A DNA stretch of 64,000 nucleotides from Schizochytrium sp. TIO01. Lineage: Eukaryota > Sar > Bigyra > Thraustochytrida > Thraustochytriidae. A model generated the notes under the pieces. That model was not told where the DNA came from, made no database searches, and was given only the letters and a program-made list of their open reading frames with translations. Positions 1 to 11,400 of the stretch are shown one piece after another (the first letter of the stretch is position 1; each line of letters begins with the position of its first letter). The translations under genes were made by a program, and so were the position numbers. The stretch is taken from positions 883,001-947,000 of the forward strand of contig SMSO01000033.1 of NCBI GenBank assembly GCA_004764695.1. Direction: 5' to 3'.

Positions 1-293
1 ACTTAAATATCATTTCTGTTGTTGCCATACGTAGATGCCTTTGCAGTGCTGCCCCATGTTTTCTAAACAGATCATAATGAACAAGACAAGAACAATTGCC
101 GCTCTGCGCTTATTAGGTGTCATTGGTTTCCTTTTGCTCCTCAGCCTCTGCGTATCCGACTTCACTTTTAATCTAAAAAACCTTCGTTGCAAGAAGGAGA
201 AGAAGAAGAAGAAGTCGCACTGCTAACTCACTCCACTACGATGGTTGCAGGTGTCTCGCTATGGATTCAGCAGCTCGAGCAGAACAACATCAT
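1..293. other. Window start, no supported gene
   Basis: Only short ORFs. One of 63 codons on the plus strand (35-226) has a hydrophobic stretch followed by a Lys-rich tail that comes from a GAAGAA run. There is no homology I recognise, so it is not called. Confidence 0.5.
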
Positions 294-294
294 C

Positions 295-332
<38 letters not shown>
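294..332 (+). repeat. (CAA)13 microsatellite
   Basis: Thirteen CAA triplets. On the plus strand they would give a polyglutamine run in an 86-codon ATG frame (261-521) that has no other recognisable feature; that frame may be a chance ORF or a first exon. Confidence 0.85.
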
Positions 333-1540
333 GAAAAAGAAGCAGACGATTTGTCCGTGAACGGCGGAGAGAGCAAGAAAGTCGCAGCACGCAGTCAGCG
401 ATCTTCAACGGGTTTCCCCTCCGTAATCCCGGGTTGCGAGTTGGAGAAGGCAAGCGCGCAACGAGCGGTTCCGGGCGGCGACGTAACTGCGGGGACCCCC
501 GGTGATGGTCTGGCCGTCTGACCGCCTCTGACTGTCCCTGACTGTCTGACTACTGTCGAGGATTGATTGCTTTGACGACCTGAACGACGGCGAAGAAATG
601 TCTCCGCTGGAGAGGATGCATTCGCGTTGTTGGTCGGTGTCGTGGGTTGACTGGAGTGGTTGCTTGGCGGATGGACCCAAGTGCTCGCACGGAGGGAGCG
701 GGCGAGCGAGCGAGAGAGAGAGCGGAGGGAGACGCAGCGCTGAGCCCGGTGCCATCTCGGCCAAGCCGGGCGCAGTCGGGTGGGCGGAAGATGATGATGA
801 ATCATGGCATCGACAGCGAGAATCGCTTGACCTCGCGAGAGGAGCAGCCGAGGCTTGAAGGGTAGACGCCTCGCGCGGCACGCCTCGGGAGCGACGAGTC
901 GAGTCTGCGGTGCGAGCAGTGCTGCGATCTGCGAGCAAAGCCGCGATCCGCGAGCAGTGCTGCGATCTGCGAGCGGAGCAGGAGCGGGGCACGAGCAGGT
1001 GAGGGGAAGTCGGTTGAGCTCTCGAGACCCTCCCTGCGCTCGAAAGCACTGCCGCGCGAAACGAACGACGCTCGGGCCGACCAGGATCGAGCTCTGCGAA
1101 GCAAGCATCACGGCACGGACGGAGGCGAGGCATCCTGTGGATGGCGGTGACCAAGGCCGCTGGAGGCAAACTCGAATCCTTGAATGTCTTGGCCGGGGCT
1201 GCAACACAGGTGGCCGTCGTCGGGGCGATCGATGGTCGCAGGCGCAGGCGCAGGCAGAGGTCGTGGGTTCGGCGCGGAGGGGGGCCCAGTCGCCATGGCT
1301 TGACCGGGTCGCTGCCAGGAAAGCTGCGCTCCGCCAGCCCGCTCTTGAGGAGCTCATGGATGAAGGTCGCGAAGATGGCGATGGCTTGGGAGCGATCTCT
1401 GGTCCACCTGAACTGCGAAGGCCGTGCGCGGGGCACTGATGATAGCGAGCTAGATGGAGAGACACGAGGCGAGAAGAGCGAGAGGAGACCACTTCGCCGG
1501 TGGAGGCTCCCGTCTCTGGGGAAACCCTAGCTTAGACAGG
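333..1540. other. GC-rich island with open frames on both strands
   Basis: This stretch is much richer in G+C than its surroundings, and long frames stay open on both strands and in several phases (for example 395-1492 minus and 855-1439 plus). The predicted peptides are Arg/Ser/Pro/Ala-rich without motifs, as expected of chance ORFs in GC-rich DNA. It could be a promoter or CpG-like island, a non-coding RNA or an untranslated leader; none can be shown. Confidence 0.45.
912..974. repeat. 25-bp direct repeat
   Basis: The 25-base stretch at 912-936 recurs exactly at 950-974 (start-to-start 38 bases). It lies inside the GC-rich island, with a partly similar spacer between the copies. Confidence 0.8.
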
Positions 1541-2340
1541 GGGGAGATCGAAAGGGCTTGCGAGGGAGATCGCACAGAATTATGTCCTATCTGTGCTATT
1601 TGAAAGCCTGAAGCAGTTCCTCCTGGGCTCGCAAAAGCCTCGGGTTTCAGCATCCACAGTGCGAGCCGAGCTGAAGAAAGAATATGCATGTGCAGGCGCA
1701 CCAGGGTTCTGGCAGCGGGCCCGCAACGTTGATTTAGGATGCCTATTCATTCATCCCAGTTGCACAAACCATTTTGAGGGAGCCAATTAGGACCTACCGT
1801 GACGTACAGGGCTTAGGAAATTGGAGGCATAGAAAGAGCTGTTAGGTGGATATGTGTGTAGCCTCCCTCGCCAAGGAAGCACGGCTGATGTCGTTATTAG
1901 TGCCCGGGAACCTGCTCTTACAAATCGGGGTTTCCGGAGCAATCTTGTTGGGGAAGAACTACTTTGTCATCTCCATGTCTAAGGAGCAAATGAGTGGATA
2001 GACGTTGAATAAAAAAGAGCCGGCGGACTTTCTTTAAGCAAACAGTACTTTCTAGCTAAATCGCAAACGGCACGTATGTTTCGTTATACCATTGAAAGAG
2101 AAACTAAACAAGCAAGGGTTGCTAACATGCATTCGCGTGTAGCACCCCGTTTGCCAGAACTAAAGTTGGAAAAAGTAGTTGCCCACTGGTACTTTAAAAA
2201 AACAAAAAACAAAACAAATAATTATATCGGAACAATGGAAAAAGAACAGAGTAGGAAATTATAAATTTCTAAAGAACATAAATACAACACGTGCCCTTCA
2301 GGACTTATGAAGAAAGCCCTGGTCAATACGATTTCAAATA
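1541..2340. other. Intergenic, no gene seen
   Basis: Moderate to AT-rich sequence with only short ORFs and no recognisable motif, RNA gene or repeat. Confidence 0.5.
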
Positions 2341-2402
2341 AGCCAAAGCAAAGCATGTAATGGACGAATGTAGCCAAAGCAAAGCATGCAATGGACGAAT
2401 GT
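2341..2402. repeat. Tandem duplication of a 31-bp unit
   Basis: Units 2341-2371 and 2372-2402 are identical except for one T/C difference. Confidence 0.9.
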
Positions 2403-2446
2403 GCGTGATAGATTTCATTGGCTCAGCAACACCATGCAAAGCATCA

Positions 2447-2574
2447 AATAAAATATTATATAAAATATCATATAAAACACTATATAAAATATCATATAAA
2501 ACACTATATAAAATATCATATAAAACACTATATAAAAAATATCATATAAAACGCTATATAAAATATCATATAAC
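2447..2574. repeat. AT-rich 24-bp tandem repeat, about five copies
   Basis: The unit is ATAAAATATCAT plus ATAAAACACTAT. It is repeated with small length changes (one copy has two extra A residues) and degenerates at the 3' end. It explains the Lys/Tyr/Ile-rich ORF seen over 2360-2620. Confidence 0.9.
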
Positions 2575-3592
2575 ACATTTAAAAATTATAGAGAAAATTC
2601 CTATTAACGAACCAAGATAGATAGCAAAGGATCTAATATACGAAGCATAATCGAAATTTGCAGCTGTGAAACATCGCTTGCCTAACAGTTTCTCAGAAAG
2701 CACTCCTGGCGTGATTTCCGAATTCCTTGGTCAATGTTACTAACAAACTAACCATTTAAATGTCATGATCGAGTTTTGCTTAAAAGAGTTCTGAAAAACA
2801 TGCTAATCAAGAGTATTTTTTGAATTTGTTGAGGTATGTCTTTAGGAAATTTCAAGATTAAGATATGGCAGGAATTGCTGCCAAGATTTCGTGGTTCATA
2901 ATAAGCATGTACATTTTATAACTGGAAAAGGCTAAAGAGATCTAAAATATGTTTGAAGGTTATCTCTCCCGTGAATTACCAGTATTCGACCTTTTCAAGA
3001 AAGACATGCGTTACCTTTAACCCATTCGAAACGACACTTCATTTGACAACTGAGGATCAAAGCACTTTCACTTTCATCTAGCTCGCTCGTGTTATTCTTT
3101 CTTGACTCTTTTTTTAATTATTTTGAAAACAAATGACCTTTTATCCGAAGATAGTAGAGCTAGCAAAACCACATCTGTCTGCATAGAAAATGAGCGAGCG
3201 TTGGTCATACAATCCGTTTGTCAAGTCATGTTTTTCAACACGCCCAAGTGATTCGTCCGATGCTCCCAGCGCCAAGCTCCGTCTGTTTATCAACTCCCTC
3301 GGGAGAAAGCTGTGAAAGTAGAAGCATTTTTATCTAAGCTCGAGTAGCAGTCACTATTTTTCGAAAATGGGTTGTTCATAAATGGTCCAATGAGGAGACG
3401 ACTTCAAGGGGAAAATAACAACTAGCAGACCACCACATCAAAACGCGCTCGTAAACAGCGTCTGCAGAAACACGGACTGGTTGACTTTCCTTGCGTCTCA
3501 AACCTCCTAAGCTCGCTCGCATCCCTGGCCTAGAGTAGTTAGAGATTATATTGTCGTTCCCTCGGACTTTGCAAGGTTTCGTAGAGGCATCC
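2575..3592. other. AT-rich intergenic DNA upstream of the RRM gene
   Basis: No coding signal or RNA gene recognised. The last few hundred bases should hold the RRM gene's promoter and leader, but I see no definable element. Confidence 0.5.
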
Positions 3593-3895
3593 ATGGAGGG
3601 CGGCGGAGGGCGTCTCGCGCGGAGCCTGCGCGTGCGCGATCTCCCTGAGACAGCTTCAGATGGTTTACTGCGCGCTCTTTTCGTGCCTTTTGGTGAAATC
3701 AGCGAGGTGAAGTTGGGTTTGCACGGTCGGCAATGCACAGGAGACGCCATTGTCACCATGTCCGAGGCTGAGGACGCAGACTCCGCAAGGGATAATCTGC
3801 ACAACTCGGAAGTCTTCGGAAAGGTAATTCGCGTCAGTGAGGCCTCCGAACAAGACTTCTCTGAGCTCGGCATAGCGCAAGCATCTGCGCAGTAG
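3593..3895 (+). CDS. RRM-only protein resembling the RRM of cyclophilin E (PPIE-like)
   Basis: A 100-residue protein that is essentially one RNA-recognition motif. The frame is open upstream to a TTG at 3551, but the first ATG is at 3593 in a good context (ATCC-ATGG), so I start there. The RNP2-like strand is at residues 12-17 (LRVRDLP), helix 1 contains LLRALFVPFGEI (25-36), the RNP1-like strand is at 49-56 (TGDAIVTM), and the end is NSEVFGKVIRV (71-81). The 'PFGxI' and 'NSExFGxxIRV' signatures match the N-terminal RRM of PPIE-type cyclophilins, spliceosome-associated proteins in other eukaryotes. No cyclophilin domain follows: the frame stops 19 residues after the RRM. The aromatic residues that normally contact RNA in RNP1 and RNP2 are absent, so protein binding rather than RNA binding is possible. 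The gene is convergent with the giant gene on the other strand. Confidence 0.72.
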   Translation: MEGGGGRLARSLRVRDLPETASDGLLRALFVPFGEISEVKLGLHGRQCTGDAIVTMSEAEDADSARDNLHNSEVFGKVIRVSEASEQDFSELGIAQASAQ

Positions 3896-4617
3896 TTCTA
3901 ATTTGGTGGGAATATCGAAGGTATAGAAAGCCTGGCTAGAAGGGCTTTTCGGGAGGAGGTTATATGCGCGAGTGTTTTGGGCGCATGGATGAGAGCAAGG
4001 GTAGCCTAGACTACCACGCATACTTTTGTGTCGCCTCTTGTAATGTTGTATGAGCTTGAAGTTGAAGGGATCATGTGGTGTGCATACAAAGGAAGGAAGC
4101 TATTGAGATACATGCGTTTTTTAATATACAATTAAAATGAAGCAAAATTTTGAAGAACGAATATTCGCCTCCCGCGCTTTTGTAAATATCAGAAAGTAGT
4201 CTTGTTGTTACCAACTTGGCCCATATATACGTGGAAAGAGCAGGTACAACTGTGTACCATGTTGTTCCAGAGAATCCACAATGCTGACGGTCTTATTCCG
4301 CTCACTATTATATGCCTTCATTTGACCATGTAGCAGTTCTTCTGGAGTCGCCGTCCTCTACTTATATGACTTGTACAATAGTATCAAACTGATAAAATAA
4401 ATGAATAAATAAATGAATATATATATACATTTAGTAGTGCAAATAAAGGAAGATGTAAGATTAAGATATGTTTATACTATTCTCATATTGATTTTACGTA
4501 ACCAGGGCTCTGCCGCTGCCGTGTAGAAGATGTCTAATTCAAGGTGGAAAGAACCTGAGTAATTAATTTCAAAATTTGTTAATGAGTTATATTCGCTGAT
4601 AAGCTGATGACTCTTCT
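3896..4617. other. Convergent intergenic region
   Basis: This stretch separates the 3' ends of the plus-strand RRM gene and the minus-strand giant gene. It has no coding signal I recognise. It is AT-rich, especially 4380-4440. I see no clear AATAAA on the minus strand close to the giant gene's stop codon. Confidence 0.6.
4396..4413 (+). terminator. AATAAA cluster, possible polyadenylation signal of the RRM gene
   Basis: Three overlapping AATAAA hexamers occur in an AT-rich run about 500 bases after the RRM stop codon. This is the first such cluster downstream on the plus strand. The use of AATAAA in this organism is assumed, and the distance is long for a 3' UTR. Confidence 0.3.
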
Positions 4618-7600
4618 CTAGTTTGTAACAATGCTCAAGCTTGTACCTGAAACGTCCTTAGACTCAAAGTTGCCAGGACCAACAGCATTCTCGGCATTGA
4701 CGCGTACGTAGTATCGGCGAGAAGATGAAAGACCCGTGATAGTGTACGAAAATGCATCCGTATCGTCTGCCTCAAGGAGATATTGGTCCTTATGAGGAGA
4801 GTTACTCGTGGAAACAAAGTCTGCTTGCACATCCCACTCGATGATGTAGCGAATAACAGGAGAGCCACCATCAGCTTCACCGAAACTGTCATGGTCGCGA
4901 CCCATTCCTGTGGGACATAACTCATCATCGATAGTAGACGAAGGACCGCCGCCAAAGCAAGTCACACCATGATCTGGCACTCGTGGCGCGTTGAAGGTAA
5001 CGGTGATTGTACCAGCCGTAGTGCCTGCAGTTGTATCAACATTGTAAGGCTTACCCGGAAGCTGCGGTGTTGCCGCTCGCTTAGTCGGGGTTGTGACAAG
5101 AGTTGGTCCGTAACCAACAGTGTTTCGTGCCTGAACCTTGACGTAGTAGTTGGTGCTGTTTGTCAAATCACTAATTGTGTAAGACCGGTGGATATCAGCA
5201 GAAACGTCAGCATACCCCTTGTGTGGTAGCTCATACAATGAGGAAAACGATGGATCACGGTCCCACAAAATTTTGTAATACGTGATGTCATCGCCTCCAG
5301 TATTCGATGGAGTATTGAATGTAACTGTTAGTTTAGAGTCACTTGTGACCAGTAACCTCACGTTTGTCGGCGCAGATGGTACCTGCATAGGCTTCTCAGC
5401 CACTGGCGATGAGCTCTCGAAAGCACCATAGCCTTGAGAGTTGTACGCTGCAACACGAACATAGTACAGAGTACCCATTGTTAGCTGCGTCAAAGATACA
5501 GAAAACGGAGCTCCTCCCTCAAGATACAAGTGTTCCTTCTCCTTGAGGTTCGCAGAGTTAAACGTGGACACAGTATCATACTGAATGAGGTACTTTGTAA
5601 TAGTGTCTCCACCATCATCATCAGGTGAAAATACCACTCGAAGCGATGTACCACTCAAGACAGTTAACTTCACGTCAGTGGGTGGTGAAGGTACTTTTAC
5701 AGGTTTTTGAGATGTAGACGCTGTAGACGCCAAGCTGTATCCTACCGAGTTATACGCAAAAACACGAGCGAAATATGTTCGGCCTTGCGTCAATCCTTCA
5801 ATAGTGTGAGTGCCGGTGCATTCAGAATAAGTTGCTCCTGAGGTCATTGTGTTGATCAAAACTTGACCCGTGTCAGCTGTGTCGGTTTTCAAAACGTTGT
5901 CTGTCACAGCAAATGTGAGCCCATTGACTGTATCCAAGAAGGTCACCGTCCAAATATAGCCAGCGTTAGAAGCCTTAGTAGTCCTTGTAACGGAGACGCC
6001 AGAGGATAAACCGAGAGTGCGGGTCATCAGTTCGAGATGTGACTGCATTGATCCTTGATCATAAATTCCGTTATTTGCAGCATTTGTAGTACACAAGGAA
6101 GTAAGAACGTTTGAGTTACAATAGGTCTCGCCCTGAACCTCATCCGCCGCCATTGCTTCAGCTTCATAGCTGACGTAGTGCTCCATATTCGCTGTAACCC
6201 CAGAATAGGTCAATGAAAGCGTGAAGCCACCTCCTGTGACCTCAGATGCCGTACCAGCCGACGGTACCTTCGTCTCAATGGTAATAACTTCGAGTACAGG
6301 AAAGTTGGGGCATCGAAGCTGCAGAGTCCCTGCAAACCCAGCGCTTGCAGGAGAGTTAAATCCTGCCTCCGTGTCATACTGAATAGCATACTTGACAATC
6401 TCATCACCACCATCGCTTGAAGGAGGATCATATGAAATCTCAAGGGCTGAGGAATCCCCATCCTTCACACTAAGAACCACACCTTCTGGTTCACCCGGAA
6501 CCTGAAATGGCGGTGTTCCAGCAACAACCGACGATGAGCTACCGTAACCTTCCTCGTTACCAGCAAGTACACGAACTTGATATGTCACACCAGTCTCAAG
6601 GCCAGTGATATTATACTCGAGACTTGCATCGTCGGGAGACACAATAGTAAAGCTAAACCGCGCTGGAGTTTCACCAATCGCACAGCTAGCGCACTCAATT
6701 TGTGATGATTGTGCAGTAGGCGGGGATGCGTCAATGTTATTCACCGAGTTATCACCATCAAGAACACTGATGGAGGATGTGGACCCATCAGCACTGTTAG
6801 TTAAGTATGTTGTGTCGGTCTGTAACTCAGGCATATCATACGAGCTTTGTGAACCCAGTGTCTCGAAAGTGATCAACCAGGTGTATCCATTATTAGCGTC
6901 AGCACTCGAGCGCGAGCATGTAATTATACCAACGGTCACTAAACTCTCCAGGGCATCTTGCATGTCTTCAGCAGACGCATCGTATGCAATAAGGGGCGAC
7001 CATGCAGATCCATCAAGAGATAGACTGAAATATCCTTGAATAGAGCCACCGTCTGCTGAAGTTGTTATGCTCTGAATCTCATTGTTTCCGCCTGCACGTA
7101 CACCTGCTGTAAGCTCTTCCACTTTATAGCTTACTGAACCGGATGACACACTCAAAGAACTGCCACTTGGAATTAGCGGTGGTTGATTTCCAGCATTCAA
7201 AGACTGATCAAGAAAGGTAATATCCCATCGATATCCCTTATCACCCACAGCACTTCGTGAAACCTCCAAGTTGCCAATGGCAGACCAGCTGTCGATACTC
7301 ATAAGCGCATAACGTAGGTCCTCTGCAGGAATATTGTAAGGAAGCAATCCTGTTTGGACACCATTGAACAACAAGCTGAATTGACCAGATACAGAACCTG
7401 CCACTGACCCAACAATGGTTAGACGTTGCACCTCATAAATAGGTTCCAAGGTGTACCATTCCACACGATAGCTGGTTATGGGGCTACCTCCTTCATCAGT
7501 AGGAGCAGTCCAGCTTACAGAAAGACTTGTGATTGGTGTATCCTGTTCATCAACAGTAGATACAATCAAGTCCGTAGGCGCAGCAGGCGACTCCATTGGG

Positions 7601-8400
7601 GCTATAGGGGTCGTGGTAGTGTAGTAATCGCCATAGCCTGTATCACCAACACCATTATAAGCCGCAACGCGGACATAGTATGTTGTGCCAGGCTCCAAAG
7701 GGTCGCATGCCAAGCCAGTGTAGGAATGAATTACCGTGGTTGCTCCAATATCATATACCCATCTCTTTGGTACATCTGTGAGAACACGAAGATTGTCATT
7801 GCCATCAATAAGCTGCTCTGTGGAACACAATGGAAGCGTTCCTTCCAGAGAAGTAAATGTGCTACTCGTGTCCCACTCAATGCGGAGCTTGATAAGCTCA
7901 ACACCTCCATCACGGTCCGGCGAAGTCGTAATAACACGAATAACCGTTCCAGAAACCATCGATACATCAACATCAAACGGAGCTAAGGGGGGTTGGTCAG
8001 CAGTTGTGATGGACTCAGGAGTTGAAGTTTGCCAGTTTGTGTTGTACCCGTAGTTCGGTGCACTCAAAGTAGGATCAACAATTTGCTGAGGCACACTGTT
8101 AATCGCAGCAACACGAACAAAATACTCTGTGGAAACACTTAAGTCTGTAACAAAAGCATGGTACGGTGGAGATCCTTGAATTGCACTCTCACCAACCTCC
8201 ACAGTTTGTGCGGTGCTAAAGTCTGACGAGGTATCATACTCGACGAGGTATCCAACAATAGTGTCACCACCATCGCTGACACCGGGTTCAAACTCTACAA
8301 GCAGAGCAGTGCTAGAGACTGCACTCAAGTATACATTTTGTGGCGCCGACGGAAGTTCCATTGGCACAACAGAGAGGACAGAGCTGTATGCAGACAGTCC
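4618..8400 (-). other. C-terminal FN3 tail (seven FN3 domains, three nested modules)
   Basis: FN3 starts lie near 8370 (LPSAPQNV), 7995 (PPLAPFDV), 7590 (SPAAPTDL), 6505 (VPGEPEGV), 5700 (VPSPPTDV), 5390 (VPSAPTNV) and 5065 (LPGKPYNV). The third contains two modules and the fourth contains one. The last carries an insertion with two cysteines (about 4900-4970) before DGGSPVIRYIIEWD. The protein ends soon after NAENAVGPGNF, without an anchor. Confidence 0.8.
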
Positions 8401-11400
8401 CATTGAATTACGAGACTGAACACGAACATAGTACGTTGTACCAGCTTGGAGACCGGTGGCGAAATAGCATTTGTCACAACCAACATTATCACTCTCATCA
8501 TCTGCAAAGGTAAACTCTGCCCCGCCACGTACAGTCACAGAAGCAGAAGAAGGGGCTAGCGCATGGCGAGCTGCCCTGATAGGACCTGGATCCACTTGTC
8601 CTGATGCAAGATCTATCGTAATCATGTAGACAAAACCAGGCACAACACGATATGCCTGTAGACCTTCTGCATTGGATCCTTCATACCGATCAGGTACAGT
8701 GTAGTCAGAAACTGATGCCAGAGGTACTGACGTGGAATCCAGCGTTCCAGTCCGAGCCACTGAGAAAGTCTCTTCCATGATCTTAATGGTATCACCCCGT
8801 TCGAGACCAAGATCTTCAGTAGAAGAAATTTCACTTTCGGCGTTCACAACAGTTACAGTGCCAGGCAATAACTCTAAAGCAACCTCACGCTCTACATGGA
8901 CTGTATCGAGCCCAGACAAGTTTTCGAGCGCGGCCCGAACCTCATCAGCACTGGCATCAAAATTTAATGAAATGGTTTGTTCATTGCCATAGATTAATGA
9001 AAATGTACCGCTCAATTCTTCACCTTGCTGAGTTGTGGCAATCTCAACTGTGTAATCAGCGCCAGCGTCAACACTGGCAATGAGCTCTGGAACATTTCCT
9101 TGAACGGAACCACCAGAGAAAGTTATCTGATATGTCAGTCCATGGCCAATTGAACCAGAGTGCTGAATCGTGTTCACGGTAACGCCTCCCGCGCGGATGT
9201 TAGTAAGACTATCCAAGATAGATTCCATAGAAGGTGACGCCCCCATATCAATGCCTGTGTAGGATTCGTTAATATTCGGAAAAAAACACAAGGCACAATC
9301 AGAGCTTGTGTCAAATTGGAGATCGAATGTTCCGGACAAAGGGTCTTGTTCAATTGCAACAAACGGACCCGAGCCACAGCCGCTTCCACTGCATGTAAAA
9401 TCCGTAGTACAGTCTTCAGTTCCAACCGATACAAGCTCAAGCTGGTAAATATCCGATGTTTCCTGGAAAGTGACGGTATAGGTGTTACCAGTCGTTGTAT
9501 TCGAAGAAGATACTGAAACGGCAGGGTTAGTGAAACTTGAGTCGAAAGCAAGAACTGCATCTGTAATTGCAGTTGCCATCGTGCTTGCATCTGCGTCGAA
9601 GTCTAGACAAACAGTTTTCCGGTCGTTGTAAGAAAGAACATACTGTCCTCCAGTAATGACATCATTTGCTGCCACAATGATGGTCTGGACTACAGACGGT
9701 TTGTAAATGCGAACTTCCTGAATCTCATCGAGTGGAGATGCGCTAACGCGGACTTCTTGACGACGATATAAAAGCTCTGGGCTTTCAAGCATATACCATT
9801 GACCGTCACCTGAATCAAAAGATGACGAAGTATCGATCTCGACTCGGTAGCCGGTGATGTAGTCACCGCCATCATTACGCGGGGCGTCAAACGTGATTGA
9901 TGCAGATGAACCTGTTGCTTCAGAACCCTTTTGTACCTCTTGAATGAGTACAATTTTGCCTGAACCTGACAATAATGTTGCAGACCCAGTCATCAAAGCT
10001 AGATCCCCACCGTTACTTGGACTTGTAAATGTTACTAACCAAGAGCGGCCACGCTCACTGTCTGATGTTGTTTCTGTGACACTAACCGACTTGACTGTAC
10101 TCAGAGCTTCCAAAGCAGATTGGAGAGTAGAAGTATCGGCATTATAAGCAATTGCAGACGTCGTAGCATGCAGGTAACTCAGAGTAAAGCTGCCAGATAA
10201 CCAATTGCCATTCTGAACTTCACTAATCGTCACCGCGGAGCCCGATCCAGTAAGAGAGCTTGTTGCCGTCATTGCTCCAAGATTTCCAATATCCGAGGTG
10301 AAAGTTACAGACCATACATAGCTGTTAGTATCCTCATCCAACACCTCTCGGGTGACATCTACAGTATGAGTGTTGCCTCCGTCCAGGGCCTCAATAGCAG
10401 TTTTGACATCAGTTACAGACGCGCTGAACTGAAGGTTACTGGTGGTTTCGGAGTTGAAAGTCAATGTAAAGAATCCTCCAATCTCATTGCCATTTGAGAT
10501 GGTCTGAACAGTGCACGCATCTCCGTCGAAGTTAGAGGGCGTGCATGACATCATATCTAAATTACCAGCGTTTCCTTCAAAAGCTACGGTCCACAAGTAT
10601 CCACCGAATTCGTCAGCAATTGAACGTTGCGTATGGACACCAAAAATGTTAGGAAGTTTTTCAAGCTCTGTCTGTAATTCTGCAGCAGTCATGCTGTACG
10701 TCAGATCATCACCATATGGGTCCAAGATAGTTGCAGAAGACTCATAGGTGTTAGTAGTAGGTACCCACAACCTACACTCTGTGTTGCTGCCTGGTCCATT
10801 AACAACACTTATAGATGCCGAGGGCTCTGCAGGGTCGATAAATACGACTGTGTATGAAAAACTGGCATCAGCAGATTCAGATGACCGAACAACCTCGACA
10901 TCAGATATGCCCGAAAGGGCCTCGAGCGCGGTTTCCACTTCAGCCTCAGTTGCATCAAAACTCAAACATGTAGATGAGGTGTCCCCATCAAATTCAACTT
11001 GGAACCCTCCAACCGTAGGAAATTCACCATCACCATCAACTTGATAAAATCGAAGAACTTGTTTCTCTTGAGCAGTGGTGAAGGTATGGCTTACACCATT
11101 CACTGGACCGGTAAAGGACAATGAAAGAGTACCAGTGCTGATGGTTGTTGAGCTTGTCGTCTGAATAGTTTGAACCTCACGTAGGTCTGTACAACTTGTT
11201 GTAATTGTCTGGATTTCGTCAATGTGCGTTGCTGCAAGGGTCACTCGTTGAACTTCATCCTGGTGCAATGCGTAATCTACCGAGCGTAGGTCAGGAGCAT
11301 TAGGAATGCCTCGTGGGAACTCCACTGGGTTGTCGGTAGAAAATTCACCAAGCCCCAAACTGTTACGCAAAGCAACCCTGAATACATATGGTAAACCCGT

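Noticed and set aside
395-1492. Long minus-strand ORFs (365 and 343 codons) and plus-strand ORFs (194 and 129 codons) in the GC-rich island
   Set aside because: They overlap each other in several frames, the peptides are Arg/Ser/Pro-rich without motifs, and the longest begins with GTG. This is typical of chance ORFs in GC-rich DNA.
2360-2620. 86-codon plus-strand ORF rich in Lys, Tyr and Ile
   Set aside because: It is created by the 24-bp AT-rich tandem repeat, which lacks stops in this frame.
3820-3835. A possible splice donor (AAG followed by GTAATT) in the RRM gene
   Set aside because: The translation continues through it with the expected final RRM strand (FGKVIRV), so it is exonic.
7426-7986. 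Plus-strand and shifted-frame ORFs within 4618-53376, such as this 186-codon one
   Set aside because: They are antisense or out-of-frame shadows of the giant gene and have no recognisable domain.
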